The notes under the pieces are model-generated. The model did not search any database and had not been told where the DNA came from. It saw only the letters and a program-made list of their open reading frames with translations. Below, piece after piece: positions 9,020-18,407 of a stretch of 64,000 nt of DNA. The stretch comes from UBA3069 sp050633465. Its GTDB lineage: Bacteria; Pseudomonadota; Alphaproteobacteria; Rhodobacterales; Rhodobacteraceae. Made by a program: the position numbers and the translations under genes. Position 1 is the stretch's first letter; each line of letters opens with the position of its first letter. The DNA is taken from contig JBOEGO010000027.1 in NCBI GenBank assembly GCA_050633465.1, positions 1 to 64,000 on the forward strand, read 5' to 3'.

Positions 9020-10468
9020 ATGATCTCGGCTGATCTGAAAATCATCCTGCCCGAAATCCTGCTGTCGCTATATGCCATGGGGGGGCTGTTGCTGGCGGTT
9101 TACACCGGCAAGGACAAGCTGGCGGGGCTGCTGACCTATGCCACCGCTGCCGTGATGGCAGTGCTGGCGCTGTGGATTGCCACATCGGGGGCGGGGGATC
9201 GCACCGCCTTTGATGGCATGTTCAACGATGACGGGTTCGCCCGTTTCGCCAAGGTGACAATCCTGTTGTCCGCCGCCGCTGTGCTGGTGATGAGCCATGA
9301 TTACATGGCGCGGCGCGGGTTCCTGCGGTTCGAATATCCCATGCTGGTGTCGCTTGCGACTGTCGGCATGATGATGATGGTGTCGGCGGGCGATCTTATG
9401 GCGCTATATATGGGGTTGGAGCTGCAGTCTCTCGCGCTGTATGTTGTGGCGTCACTGAAGCGTGACAGCGTGAAATCGACCGAGGCGGGCATGAAATATT
9501 TCGTGCTTGGTGCGCTGTCCTCGGGGCTTTTGCTTTATGGTGCATCGCTGGTTTACGGCTTTGCCGGCACCACGGCGTTTTCGGGCATCATCACGGCGGC
9601 GGGCGATGACCATGCCTCGCTTGGCTTGCTGTTCGGGTTGGTTTTTGTGATCTGTGGTCTGGCATTCAAAGTGTCCGCCGTGCCGTTCCACATGTGGACG
9701 CCCGACGTATACGAGGGCGCGCCGACCCCGATCACCGCGTTCTTTGCCACCGCGCCGAAAATGGCCGCTATGGGCCTGTTGACCCGTGTGTTGCATGACG
9801 CATTCGGCGGGGTTACCGGCGACTGGTCACAAATTCTGGCGCTTTTGTCGGTGCTGTCGATGTTCCTTGGCGCGTTTGCCGCGATTGGCCAGACCAATAT
9901 CAAACGGCTGATGGCCTATTCCTCGATTGCGCATATGGGCTATGCGCTGATGGGGCTGGCGGCGGGCACCGTGTTTGGCGTGCAGGCCGTGCTGGTCTAT
10001 ATGGCGATCTATATCACCATGAACATCGGCACCTTTGCATTCATCATGTCGATGGAAAAAGACGGCCAGCCGGTGACGGATATCAAATCGCTGAACCTCT
10101 ATGCGCGGGCTGAACCGGGCAAGGCATTGGCGATGCTGGTGCTGTTGTTCAGCCTTGCGGGCGTGCCGCCACTGGTCGGGTTCTTTGGCAAACTCTATGT
10201 GCTTCGTGCTGCCTATGACGCGGGTCTGGCATGGCTGGCAATTGCTGGTGTGATCGCATCGGTTATCGGTGCCTTTTACTACTTGCGCATTGTTTTCTAT
10301 ATGTATTTCGGCGCAGAGGGTGAAACGCTGGACAAGGGGCGTTCGCCGGTTCTGTGGGGCGCGTTGATGATTTCAGCAGCAATTATCGGGCTGGCATGGT
10401 TGCCGGGGCTGAATCTGCTGGGCATCGAAAGCGCCGCAGCAGCCGCGGCGGCGACTCTTGTCAACTGA
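9020..10468 (+). CDS. nuoN: NADH-quinone oxidoreductase subunit N
   Basis: Third antiporter-like subunit of complex I, 482 residues, last structural nuo gene in the cluster. The conserved segments ALYMGLELQSLALYVVASL, KVSAVPFHMWTPDVYEGAP and QTNIKRLMAYSSIAHMGYAL carry the glutamate and lysines of the proton path. It starts 17 bp after nuoM behind a GACGGGAG ribosome-binding stretch. A GC hairpin follows the stop, so the nuo transcript may end or attenuate here before birA. Confidence 0.97.
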   Translation: MISADLKIILPEILLSLYAMGGLLLAVYTGKDKLAGLLTYATAAVMAVLALWIATSGAGDRTAFDGMFNDDGFARFAKVTILLSAAAVLVMSHDYMARRGFLRFEYPMLVSLATVGMMMMVSAGDLMALYMGLELQSLALYVVASLKRDSVKSTEAGMKYFVLGALSSGLLLYGASLVYGFAGTTAFSGIITAAGDDHASLGLLFGLVFVICGLAFKVSAVPFHMWTPDVYEGAPTPITAFFATAPKMAAMGLLTRVLHDAFGGVTGDWSQILALLSVLSMFLGAFAAIGQTNIKRLMAYSSIAHMGYALMGLAAGTVFGVQAVLVYMAIYITMNIGTFAFIMSMEKDGQPVTDIKSLNLYARAEPGKALAMLVLLFSLAGVPPLVGFFGKLYVLRAAYDAGLAWLAIAGVIASVIGAFYYLRIVFYMYFGAEGETLDKGRSPVLWGALMISAAIIGLAWLPGLNLLGIESAAAAAAATLVN

Positions 10469-10486
10469 TCGCATGTTGATGGGCAC

Positions 10487-10517
10487 AAGGGGCGGTGGGG
10501 CAACCTGCCGCCCCTTT
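10487..10517 (+). terminator. candidate terminator or attenuator after nuoN
   Basis: Nine-base-pair perfect stem (AAGGGGCGG at 10487-10495 with CCGCCCCTT at 10508-10516) followed by only three T. The weak T tract suggests partial termination, leaving some read-through into birA-coaX-rnj. Confidence 0.5.
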
Positions 10518-10543
10518 GGCTTGGGCCGGGGCAGGGGCAAGCT

Positions 10544-11275
10544 ATGACCTGGCCGCTTGGATATGGCCGCACCGTGCTGGACGAGGTTGACAGCACGCTA
10601 AGCGAAGCCGCGCGGCGGTTTCCCACATTGACCGGACCGGAATGGATTTTGGCCCTGCATCAGACAGCTGCACGCGGGCGGCGCGGGCGGGCATGGACCA
10701 ACCCGCGGGGAAATTTCGCTGCCAATGTGGTGCTGCGTGATGTGGCGCCCGTGGATGGCGCGCTGCGCAGTTTCACCACATCTCTGGCGCTGTTCGATAC
10801 GGTGGTTGCAGCCACGGGGCGGGCCGACGGGCTGGCGCTGAAATGGCCCAATGATGTGCTGCTGAATGGTGGTAAGCTGGCCGGTATCCTGTTGGAAACA
10901 TTAGGGAATGGTGGGCTGTCGATTGGCATCGGTGTCAATCTGGCCAGCGCCCCCGATGCAGCACAGGTAGAGGAACGGGCATTGCGCCCCGTGTCCCTGA
11001 TGGGCGAGGCAGGCGCAAAGGTCACGCCCGAGGAATTCCTTGATCTGCTGGCGGAATCCTTTGCCAAATACGAGGCGCAGTTGATGCAATTCGGATTTGC
11101 TCCGATCCGCAGTGCATGGTTGGCCCGCGCCGCCAAAATCGGAGAGGTGATCACCGCCCGCCTGCCAAACCAAGAGGTGACCGGCACCTTTGAAACGGTG
11201 GACGAACAGGGGCAACTTATCTTAACAACGGCCCAAGGCCCGCGCGCGATTGCGGCGGGCGATGTGTTCTTCTAG
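10544..11275 (+). CDS. birA: biotin--[acetyl-CoA-carboxylase] ligase, no DNA-binding domain
   Basis: Attaches biotin to the carrier domain of acetyl-CoA and related carboxylases through biotinyl-AMP. The 243-residue protein has the ligase core: the adenylate-binding loop ARGRRGRAWTNPRGN at about residues 43-57, KWPNDVLLNGGKLAGILLE around 103-121 and a C-terminal SH3-like domain. The N-terminal helix-turn-helix of E. coli BirA is missing, so this form cannot act as the biotin-operon repressor. It heads a birA-coaX-rnj group with spacings of 12 bp and a 4-bp overlap. Confidence 0.93.
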   Translation: MTWPLGYGRTVLDEVDSTLSEAARRFPTLTGPEWILALHQTAARGRRGRAWTNPRGNFAANVVLRDVAPVDGALRSFTTSLALFDTVVAATGRADGLALKWPNDVLLNGGKLAGILLETLGNGGLSIGIGVNLASAPDAAQVEERALRPVSLMGEAGAKVTPEEFLDLLAESFAKYEAQLMQFGFAPIRSAWLARAAKIGEVITARLPNQEVTGTFETVDEQGQLILTTAQGPRAIAAGDVFF

Positions 11276-11287
11276 GGGGGGCGGGGG

Positions 11288-12067
11288 ATGCTTCTGGCGA
11301 TTGACTGTGGCAACACCAATACGGTGTTTTCGATCTGGGACGGGTCGCAGATTTTATGCACCCTGCGCACCGCGACCGAACATCAGCGCACCGCGGATCA
11401 GTATTATGTCTGGCTGTCCACACTGCTGACACATCATAAAATACCTATGGATATCAAGGCGGTAATCATATCGACGACGGTGCCACGGGTGGTGTTCAAC
11501 CTGCGCGTATTGTCGGACCGCTATTTCAATTGTCGCCCGCTGGTGGTTGGCAAACCCGATTGTTTGCTGCCCACGCAGCCGCGTGTGGATCAGGGCACGA
11601 CTGTCGGCCCCGACCGGTTGGTGAACACGGCTGGCGCCTATGACCTGTATGGTGGCGACCTGATCGTAGTGGATTTCGGCACCGCGACCACCTTTGATGT
11701 GGTGGCCGAGGACGGCGCATATGTGGGGGGCGTGATCGCGCCCGGCGTCAACCTGTCGCTGCAAGCCCTACACGAAGCCGCCGCAGCACTGCCGCATGTG
11801 GATGTAACGAAACCGCAAAAAGTCATTGGAACCAATACCGTAGCCTGTATGCAATCCGGTGTGTTCTGGGGCTATGTCGGATTGGTCCGTGGCATTTGCG
11901 ACAATATCCGCGCCGAATATGCGCGCCCGATGAAGGTCATATCTACCGGCGGTCTGGCCCCCCTGTTTGGGCAGGGCGAAACGCTGTATGATGAATTTGA
12001 CGATTTACTTACCATTCATGGCCTGACGGTCATTTACAATCATAACAAGGACTTAGGCAACATATGA
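11288..12067 (+). CDS. coaX: type III pantothenate kinase
   Basis: First committed step of coenzyme A synthesis, phosphorylating pantothenate. The 259-residue protein belongs to the ASKHA superfamily; the N-terminal phosphate-binding DCGNTNTVFSIW (residues 6-17), the GPDRLVNTAGAY substrate region and the second phosphate loop DFGTATTFDVV are all present. Type III enzymes are insensitive to CoA feedback. Its stop overlaps the rnj start as ATGA, so the two are translationally coupled. Confidence 0.95.
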   Translation: MLLAIDCGNTNTVFSIWDGSQILCTLRTATEHQRTADQYYVWLSTLLTHHKIPMDIKAVIISTTVPRVVFNLRVLSDRYFNCRPLVVGKPDCLLPTQPRVDQGTTVGPDRLVNTAGAYDLYGGDLIVVDFGTATTFDVVAEDGAYVGGVIAPGVNLSLQALHEAAAALPHVDVTKPQKVIGTNTVACMQSGVFWGYVGLVRGICDNIRAEYARPMKVISTGGLAPLFGQGETLYDEFDDLLTIHGLTVIYNHNKDLGNI

Positions 12068-13734
12068 GCAGCGAACGGATGATCTACCTCCCCCTCGGTG
12101 GCGCGGGGGAGATCGGGATGAATTGCTATGTCTACGGCTATGGCGCCGAAGGCCGCGAACGCCTGATCATCGTCGATATGGGCGTGACCTTTCCCGATAT
12201 GGACACCACCCCCGGTGTCGACATTATTTTTGCGGATATTCAATGGCTTGAGGAACGCAAGGACCAGATCGAGGCGCTGTTTATCACCCATGCCCACGAG
12301 GATCACGTCGGCGCGGTTGGCCACACGTTTGAACGTCTTGGCGTGCCGATTTATGCCCGTGCATTCACGGCCAATATTGCGCGGCACAAGCTGGCGGAAT
12401 ACGGGCTGGGTCAGGACACGGTGCGCGTGGTTGGCAAGTTCCCCGAAGTGGTAAAAGCTGGCCCGTTCGAAGTGTCATTCCTGCCGATTTCCCATTCGAT
12501 TCCGGAAAACTCTGCACTGGTGATCAGCGCCGGTGGCCAGAAGGTTATCCATACGGGCGACTTTAAACTGGACGAAAATCCGGTCGTTGGCGAACCCTGG
12601 GATGCCGACCTGTGGCGCGAGGCGTCCAAGGGCGGCGTTAAGGCGCTGATCTGCGATTCTACCAATGTTTTCAGCCCTGTAGCTGGCGGTTCTGAATCCG
12701 GTCTTTCGGAGAATATCGAAAGCCTGATCAAGGAGGCGAGCGGGTTGGTTGTGGCCACCACATTCGCGTCCAACGTGGCGCGTTTGAAAACCCTGGCCGA
12801 GGCGGGCGCACGTGCGGGGCGGTCGATCTGTTTGATGGGGCGCGCCATGCGCCGCATGACCGAGGCATCCATTGAAACCGGCGTGCTGACGGATTTTCCC
12901 AAGGTCATCAGCCCCGAGGATGCAACGGGAATTCCGCGTGAGAACCTGATGTTGCTGGTCACCGGAAGCCAGGGCGAACGCCGCGCCGCATCGGCACAAT
13001 TGGCCAATGGCAAATATCTGGGCATGGTGTTGAAAGAGGGCGATACATTCCTGTTTTCAAGCAAGACCATCCCCGGAAACGAAAAGGGTGTGATCAAAAT
13101 CATCAACCAATTCAGCGAGATAGGCGTGGATGTGGTGGATGATGCCGGTGGTAAATACCACGTGTCGGGGCATGCCAACCGCCCCGACCTTGAAACCATG
13201 CACCAAACCGTGAAACCGCAGATGGTGATCCCGATGCACGGCGAACATCGCCACCTGCGCGAGCATGCAAAGATCAGCAATAACAACGGGTTCCAATCCA
13301 TTGTTGCAGTGAATGGCATGATGGTGAACCTGTCGGGGAATGCGCCGCAGGTTGCGGGTTACGTGGAAACCGGGCGCACCTATCTGGACGGGTCGGTGCA
13401 GGTGGGCGCGCTGGACGGCATCGTGCGCGACCGCATCCGTATGGCGTTGAACGGGCTGGTGATTGTCACCGTTGTCATCGACGAAGAAGGCGAAGTTTTG
13501 GGCGAACCATGGTGTGAAATCAAGGGCTTGCCGGAAACGGGGCGCAACAATGCGCCGCTGGTTGACGTGCTGGAAGAGGATCTGGACCAGTTCCTGCGCC
13601 GCGCCAATGCCAAGACCCTGGCCGACGACGAGAAGCTGGAACGCGAGCTGCGCAAGATCACGCGGCAATCCAGCCAGAACGAGATAGGCAAAAAGCCCGA
13701 GGTGAGCGTGATCATCAGCCGTTTGTCGGCGTGA
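12064..13734 (+). CDS. rnj: ribonuclease J
   Basis: Metallo-beta-lactamase/beta-CASP ribonuclease with 5'-3' exonuclease and endonuclease activity, used in alphaproteobacterial rRNA maturation and mRNA decay. The 556 residues include the zinc motif HxHxDH at residues 76-81 (HAHEDH), a downstream HTGDFK motif, the beta-CASP region (LMGRAMRRMTEA) and HGEHRHL of motif C, plus a C-terminal domain. It follows coaX with a 4-bp overlap and is closed by a strong terminator. Confidence 0.95.
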   Translation: MSSERMIYLPLGGAGEIGMNCYVYGYGAEGRERLIIVDMGVTFPDMDTTPGVDIIFADIQWLEERKDQIEALFITHAHEDHVGAVGHTFERLGVPIYARAFTANIARHKLAEYGLGQDTVRVVGKFPEVVKAGPFEVSFLPISHSIPENSALVISAGGQKVIHTGDFKLDENPVVGEPWDADLWREASKGGVKALICDSTNVFSPVAGGSESGLSENIESLIKEASGLVVATTFASNVARLKTLAEAGARAGRSICLMGRAMRRMTEASIETGVLTDFPKVISPEDATGIPRENLMLLVTGSQGERRAASAQLANGKYLGMVLKEGDTFLFSSKTIPGNEKGVIKIINQFSEIGVDVVDDAGGKYHVSGHANRPDLETMHQTVKPQMVIPMHGEHRHLREHAKISNNNGFQSIVAVNGMMVNLSGNAPQVAGYVETGRTYLDGSVQVGALDGIVRDRIRMALNGLVIVTVVIDEEGEVLGEPWCEIKGLPETGRNNAPLVDVLEEDLDQFLRRANAKTLADDEKLERELRKITRQSSQNEIGKKPEVSVIISRLSA

Positions 13735-13782
13735 TAGGTCTGTAGAAACAGATACCGAATCGTATAAATCGTATGATTCAAG

Positions 13783-13819
13783 GGGGCGTTTCGTATGAAG
13801 CGCCCCTTTTGTCATTTTT
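13783..13819 (+). terminator. rho-independent terminator after rnj
   Basis: Ten-base-pair stem GGGGCGTTTC / GAAGCGCCCC (one G-T wobble) with GTAT loop, followed by TTTTGTCATTTTT. It lies between convergent genes; the plus-strand T tract is the better one, so it mainly serves rnj. Confidence 0.88.
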
Positions 13820-13847
13820 CAGCGCGGGGCAGGCGGAAAATCCGGTT

Positions 13848-14360
13848 TTAGCGCTTGCAGATGTCGCTGCCGGAAAAGGTGCTGACCTCGCCGTAGGTGC
13901 CGGACATTGTGACCTGACGGCTGTTCAGCAGGTGCAGCATCGCGGCGTAGAATGATTTGTCCGAGAAGCGATCGACCACGGCCATCAACGGCGGGCTTTC
14001 GATTTCCAGCACGCAGGCATTTTGTTCATAGGCCTGAACCAGCGCGGCGACGATTTTCGGATCATAGGGATCGGTTTTGAACCGGGTGCCACGGCATTTG
14101 GGGCCGGTTTGCAGAATGGTCAGATTGCCGCCCTTGACCAATTGAATGTCCCCCGAGGCAACAAGCAGAAGGGTCACGGCGCGGGCGCGTTCCGATTCCA
14201 GCCCTGCGTCATAGAATGCGCCCCTGAGGTCGGATTGCGTGCTGCGGCAATTGTGGGATTCAAGGTATGACACCAGAACCGCGCGTTCCTGTTTGGACTG
14301 CGCATGGGCGGTGGTTGCAAGGGACAGGGTGGCGGCAAGCGCGGTGACGATATGTTTCAC
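13848..14360 (-). CDS. secreted hypothetical protein
   Basis: 170-residue protein of unknown function. I chose the GTG at 14360 because it is followed directly by a clear Sec signal peptide (VKHIVTALAATLSLATTAHA) and preceded by an AAGGTCGC stretch; the open frame extends further upstream but without signal-peptide character. The mature part has four cysteines (HNCRST, GPKCRGT, NACVLE, DICKR), consistent with two disulphides in the periplasm. It converges on rnj and ends beside the shared terminator. No domain recognised. Confidence 0.75.
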   Translation of the reverse strand: MKHIVTALAATLSLATTAHAQSKQERAVLVSYLESHNCRSTQSDLRGAFYDAGLESERARAVTLLLVASGDIQLVKGGNLTILQTGPKCRGTRFKTDPYDPKIVAALVQAYEQNACVLEIESPPLMAVVDRFSDKSFYAAMLHLLNSRQVTMSGTYGEVSTFSGSDICKR

Positions 14361-14522
14361 GAGGCGACCTTTTGCATTCGGGATCAGGGTGATTGCGGTG
14401 CTATAGCAGCGCGGCGCGGGCGCGGCCACGGCGAACAGGCGCTGCATGGCGGGTATGAAAAAACCGCCCGCGGCGGGGCCGGGGCGGTTGTTCTCTGGCT
14501 TTGGTATTTGGCGCTGCGGGGC

Positions 14523-16118
14523 TTATTTGCCGCGGCGCTCTTCGAAACTGAGCGCGATGAAGGAGGGCAGGTGGTCGCCCAGCCCCTGCTGTTCGTCGCG
14601 TGGGCGTGAGGTGCGGGCGCGGCTGGAATTGCCCCGATCCGAGCCGGATTTTGTGTCGCTTTGCGTGTCGTCCGCTTTGGGCGCGTCGGATTTTTTCGAC
14701 GTGCTGCGCGAGCGCGAGCGGGTGGATTTGCTGGCCGGTTTTTCCGCGACTGTGTCGGAGGGTTTTTCGGCGGCTTGTTCCACGGGCGTTTCGGTGGCGG
14801 TATCGGGCGCGGCGATGCCATCGGAGATGATGACTTCGGGTTCGGTTGTTGGTGTTTCGTCGCGGGCCGATTTGGAGCGCGAGCGCGACCGGGTGCGGGA
14901 GGGTTTGCGCGGCGCTTCTTCTGCTTCGGGTTTCGGGGGCAGGGGCGTGTCAGAGACAGGCGCGGATTTGCCCAGCGGGTTGTCGAGGCGCGGAATTGCC
15001 TTTTCGATCAGTTTTTCAACGTCGTCGAAGTTTTTTTCGTCGCGGGGTTCGCAGAGCATGATCGCCTTGCCGTCGCGACCGGCGCGGCCGGTGCGGCCAA
15101 TGCGGTGAACGTAGTCTTCGGCGTGGCCGGGCACGTCGAAGTTGAACACATGGGTGACCGATGGCACGTCAAGCCCGCGTGCGGCCACATCCGAGGCGAC
15201 CAGGATTTTCAGGCGCCCTTCGCGGAAACCTTCGAGGGTGGCGTTGCGTTGGCTTTGTTCCAGATCGCCATGGATCGGGGCCGCGTCATAGCCGTATTTT
15301 TTCAGCGATTTCGAGACGATATCCACATCGGTCTTGCGGTTGCAAAAGATGATGGCGTTGGTCAGGGTTTCGCCTTCGGCGTCGATCAGGGCGCGCAAAA
15401 CATTGCGTTTTTCGGTGGCGGCGCGGTCACGGCGCGAGGGTTTGAACATCACCACATGCTGTTCGATCCGTTCGGACGCTGTGGCCTGACGGGCGACTTC
15501 GATCTTTTCGGGATTGGACAGGAATGTATTGGTGATGCGTTCGATTTCGGGCGCCATGGTGGCGCTGAAAAACAGGGTTTGGCGGGTGAACGGTGTGAGG
15601 GAGAAGATGCGTTCGATATCGGGGATAAAGCCCATATCGAGCATGCGGTCTGCCTCGTCCACGACCATGATCTGCACGCCGGTCAGCAGCAGTTTGCCGC
15701 GTTCGAAATGGTCCAGCAGGCGGCCCGGTGTGGCGATCAGCACGTCAACGCCGCGGTCGATCAGCTGTTCCTGTTCCTTGAACGAGACGCCGCCGATCAG
15801 CAGGGCCTTGGTCAGTTTCAGGTGTTTTGTATAGGTGTCGAAGTTTTCGGCCACCTGTGCGGCCAGTTCGCGCGTCGGCGCCAGAACCAGCGAGCGTGGC
15901 ATACGGGCGCGGGCGCGGCCCTTGGCCAGCATGGTGATCATGGGCAGCACGAAGCTGGCGGTTTTGCCGGTGCCGGTTTGGGCGATGCCCAGAACGTCGC
16001 GCCCCTGCAATGCCGGTGGAATGGCGCCTGCCTGAATGGGGGTGGGTGTTTCGTAACCCGCCGCTTCGATGGCTTTCAGCACCTTGGGGTCGAGGTTCAG
16101 ATCAGAAAATTTTGTCAT
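14523..16118 (-). CDS. rhlE: DEAD-box RNA helicase, RhlE-like
   Basis: ATP-dependent RNA helicase of 531 residues. Motifs in order: Q motif TPTPIQAGAIP, Walker A AQTGTGKT (46-53), PTRELA (81-86), DEAD (154-157), SAT (185-187), then the second RecA domain ending in HRIGRTGRAGR. The last 140 residues are a low-complexity tail rich in Ser, Arg and Lys (RSRSRSKS), typical of RNA-binding tails of RhlE/DeaD types. The open frame continues upstream of 16118, but that part is antisense-like and overlaps the neighbouring gene; MTKFSDLNLD is the normal helicase start. Confidence 0.92.
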   Translation of the reverse strand: MTKFSDLNLDPKVLKAIEAAGYETPTPIQAGAIPPALQGRDVLGIAQTGTGKTASFVLPMITMLAKGRARARMPRSLVLAPTRELAAQVAENFDTYTKHLKLTKALLIGGVSFKEQEQLIDRGVDVLIATPGRLLDHFERGKLLLTGVQIMVVDEADRMLDMGFIPDIERIFSLTPFTRQTLFFSATMAPEIERITNTFLSNPEKIEVARQATASERIEQHVVMFKPSRRDRAATEKRNVLRALIDAEGETLTNAIIFCNRKTDVDIVSKSLKKYGYDAAPIHGDLEQSQRNATLEGFREGRLKILVASDVAARGLDVPSVTHVFNFDVPGHAEDYVHRIGRTGRAGRDGKAIMLCEPRDEKNFDDVEKLIEKAIPRLDNPLGKSAPVSDTPLPPKPEAEEAPRKPSRTRSRSRSKSARDETPTTEPEVIISDGIAAPDTATETPVEQAAEKPSDTVAEKPASKSTRSRSRSTSKKSDAPKADDTQSDTKSGSDRGNSSRARTSRPRDEQQGLGDHLPSFIALSFEERRGK

Positions 16119-16263
16119 GTGTATCCGTGGTTTACGGACACAGTATTGGCCCGCAGCAGCTGAGGTTGGGTTGGTCCGGATGACCAAGGGGCGCCTGTAG
16201 CGCCGGACCCTGTTGCGCCGTTTACCTGATCGGCGGGGGCGGGTCAATCTGGCATGGGTTGTG

Positions 16264-16286
16264 CAGGTATTTAGGGAACAATGAAG
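16264..16286 (-). repeat. AAATAC-type intergenic motif, copy a
   Basis: On the minus strand reads TTCATTGTTCC-CT-AAATACC, 145 bp upstream of the helicase start. The same motif recurs near 18317, 22061, 33138 and 45450; see findings. Confidence 0.7.
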
Positions 16287-16300
16287 CGGTTTCGGGGTGA

Positions 16301-17251
16301 TTATGCGATCAGGGGGAAGTGGCGTTTGGCGGAATGGTCCGGGGTGATGTGGTGCTGGTGCAGGTGGCCGTGTTTTTGCAGGGCGGATGTCAGGGCGGGG
16401 GTTGCGGTGCAGACCTCGGTGAAGAATTGCCGGAGGAGGGGTTCGCCGCCCTCGCTCATGATCCGGGCAAAGAGTTGGTGGGCGGAGAGGCCGCCATCGG
16501 ATTCGGGGCGGTTGGGTTTGAGTTCGGCGCGGTAGGACCCCTGCGCGTGGCGATAGGCGAAGTGTTTGAAAAAGCTGGTGTAATCGGGGGCGTGGAAGTG
16601 CAGGAGTGCCATATCGGGCAATTCCTGTTGGCCGGGGTTTTCGGTGTCGCCGACATAGACGTTGTGGATGCGGGCGTGCAGGTCGGGCAGGCCGGTGCGA
16701 TAGGCCATTTTGCCCTGCACATGGGAGAGGAAGCCGCCGTTCATCGCCGCGCCCCAAGCGGGATAGATTTGCGCGGTTTGTTTTTCGCGGGTTTTGCGGT
16801 TGATGGCGCAGGATTTGAACAGATGTGGCGGGGTGTTGTCGGGATTGGCGAGGGATTCGCGCGGGCGCAGGCGGGCGCAGGTTGCCGATGCGGGCAGGGC
16901 GGAGAGTTGTGTGGCGAAATCGGGTGCGTCGGCTGTGGCGGGCAGCAGGAATTCATCGACATCGATATGGGTCAGCCAGTCGACATCACCGGCGCGGCCA
17001 TAGGCATGGGCGGCGTTCATGGTTTGGCGGGGTTGGTGTTTTTCGGGGCGTTTGCGGTTTTTCCAGTATCGGTCATCACAGAGGGTGACCCGCAGTTTGG
17101 GGTGTTGGTTCAGCGCGGCGTGCATGTCGGGTGTGCCGTCATCAAGGTAGATGAAGATGCGGTGTGCGCCCTGATCCAAGTGGTGTGCGGCGAACCGGGC
17201 GATCTGGTTTAGTGGTGCCTTGATCGTTGATACGATGCCCCATTTGGTCAT
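16301..17251 (-). CDS. glycosyltransferase family 2-like protein (PF13704 type)
   Basis: 316-residue protein of the Glyco_tranf_2_4 kind, probably a GT-A fold sugar transferase. Evidence is the N-terminal strand-helix-strand (WGIVSTIKAPLNQIARFAAHHL, residues 4-25), the FIYLDDG turn and the metal-binding DVDEF at residues 97-101 within WLTHIDVDEFLLP. No transmembrane segment. Its start overlaps the stop of the upstream paralogue by 4 bp, so the two form a bicistronic unit. Acceptor and donor sugars cannot be deduced. Confidence 0.82.
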   Translation of the reverse strand: MTKWGIVSTIKAPLNQIARFAAHHLDQGAHRIFIYLDDGTPDMHAALNQHPKLRVTLCDDRYWKNRKRPEKHQPRQTMNAAHAYGRAGDVDWLTHIDVDEFLLPATADAPDFATQLSALPASATCARLRPRESLANPDNTPPHLFKSCAINRKTREKQTAQIYPAWGAAMNGGFLSHVQGKMAYRTGLPDLHARIHNVYVGDTENPGQQELPDMALLHFHAPDYTSFFKHFAYRHAQGSYRAELKPNRPESDGGLSAHQLFARIMSEGGEPLLRQFFTEVCTATPALTSALQKHGHLHQHHITPDHSAKRHFPLIA

Positions 17252-18225
17252 GGTGTTTCCTTTGGCGGCGGGCCGAAAGTTTGCGCGATTTTACCGGCCA
17301 GGTCGAGGTTGCGGGTGATCAGCATGTTATGGGATTTGAGTGCCGAGATCAGGCGGGGGGAGGCGGTGCAGACCTCTTTGTAAAACGCCTGTAACGCGTT
17401 TTCGGATTGCAGCATGTCGAGCAGTTGGTTGAAGGGCAGCCCGCCCGCCTGCGGGTTGCGATAGCTTCCGCGTGTCAGGCGGAATTGCATGTGGTGTTGG
17501 AAGCTGTCCCAATCGGGCGCATGGGCGTGGCCCAGCCAGATGTCGGTGGTGCGGATGCGGTTTTCGATCGGGTGGCCGCGGTGGGTTGCGCCGTGGATGC
17601 CCAGGCGGAACCGCGGGATGCCGGTGCGGGTGAACAGTTTGCCTTCGAGGTGGGAAATGAAGCCGCCGCGCAGGTATTGCCCGAAGGTGGGGTAGAGTTC
17701 GCCCAGCAGGGATTTGTGTTTGCCCGCGTGGCGTGGTGCCAGTTTGAATTGTTCGGGTGGCGGGCCAGAGAGTTGTTCGGCGGGGTTCATCACCAGTGCG
17801 GCGAGGGTTGGATCGGCGGCGGCAAGGGGGGCGGCGACCGTGGTATCGGGCAGCAGGAATTCATCCATGTCGATATGGGCCAGCCAATCCAGATCGTCAC
17901 TGTTGTTGTATTCCAGCGTGGCGATCATGGCCTGACGGCGCTGGTGCGGATCGGGGCGGGGTTTTGCCTGTGCGGCCCAGAATGCGGCGTCGCAGGGGAT
18001 GGTGCGGATTTGGGGATGTTGCAGATAGGCGATTTGGGCCGGATCGGGATCATCCAGATAGAGTGTGACCCGCGCCGCGCCCAGCGACAGGTGCCAAGCG
18101 GCGAAACCGGCGATGCCTTGTGTCGGGCCACGCGCCATGGTGACCGTGCCCCAGCGCAGCTGTGCCGGGTCGGTGGGGCCGCTGCGCGGGATTGGCGCGG
18201 GGCGCGGGGGTTTGGGATCGTTCAT
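17248..18225 (-). CDS. glycosyltransferase family 2-like protein (PF13704 type)
   Basis: 325-residue paralogue of the downstream gene, sharing the VTLYLDD turn (54-60) and the DMDEFLLP metal site (D119, D121). The first 25 residues are proline-rich and poorly conserved. I start it at the ATG at 18225; the open frame extends to 18384 but that part covers the intergenic repeat and lacks protein-like composition. Together with the clusters at 50.3-55.6 kb this makes five glycosyltransferase-type genes in the window. Likely role is surface polysaccharide or glycan modification, inferred from family. Confidence 0.8.
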   Translation of the reverse strand: MNDPKPPRPAPIPRSGPTDPAQLRWGTVTMARGPTQGIAGFAAWHLSLGAARVTLYLDDPDPAQIAYLQHPQIRTIPCDAAFWAAQAKPRPDPHQRRQAMIATLEYNNSDDLDWLAHIDMDEFLLPDTTVAAPLAAADPTLAALVMNPAEQLSGPPPEQFKLAPRHAGKHKSLLGELYPTFGQYLRGGFISHLEGKLFTRTGIPRFRLGIHGATHRGHPIENRIRTTDIWLGHAHAPDWDSFQHHMQFRLTRGSYRNPQAGGLPFNQLLDMLQSENALQAFYKEVCTASPRLISALKSHNMLITRNLDLAGKIAQTFGPPPKETP

Positions 18226-18316
18226 GCATTTGGTTGTGCCAAGGTGGGCGGCTTCGCGCAAGGGGGCGGGGGGGCGCATTGGGGCGGGGGGGGAGCAAGG
18301 GGTCAGGGGGGCGCAT

Positions 18317-18338
18317 AGGTATTTTTGGAACAGTGAGG
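18317..18338 (-). repeat. AAATAC-type intergenic motif, copy b
   Basis: Minus strand reads CTCACTGTTCC-AA-AAATACCTAT followed by GCGCCCCCC, 92 bp upstream of the glycosyltransferase start at 18225. A partial second copy (plus strand GAGGTTTGGAACAATGAA) lies at about 18371-18388, just before osmC. Confidence 0.7.
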
Positions 18339-18407
18339 GCAGGGGGGAACAATCGCGGGAGGGGCGCGTTGAGGTTTGGAACAATGAATTTGAAAGTGGG
18401 GACGAGC

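Noticed and set aside
16264..16286. AAATAC motif read as a sigma70 promoter
   Set aside because: The two conserved halves are only 2-3 bp apart, far from the 16-18 bp needed, and two copies of the wider family lie at gene ends rather than starts.
16119..16757. Upstream extension of the DEAD-box helicase frame
   Set aside because: It overlaps the glycosyltransferase gene in another phase and is Pro/Arg-rich; the helicase homology starts exactly at the ATG at 16118.
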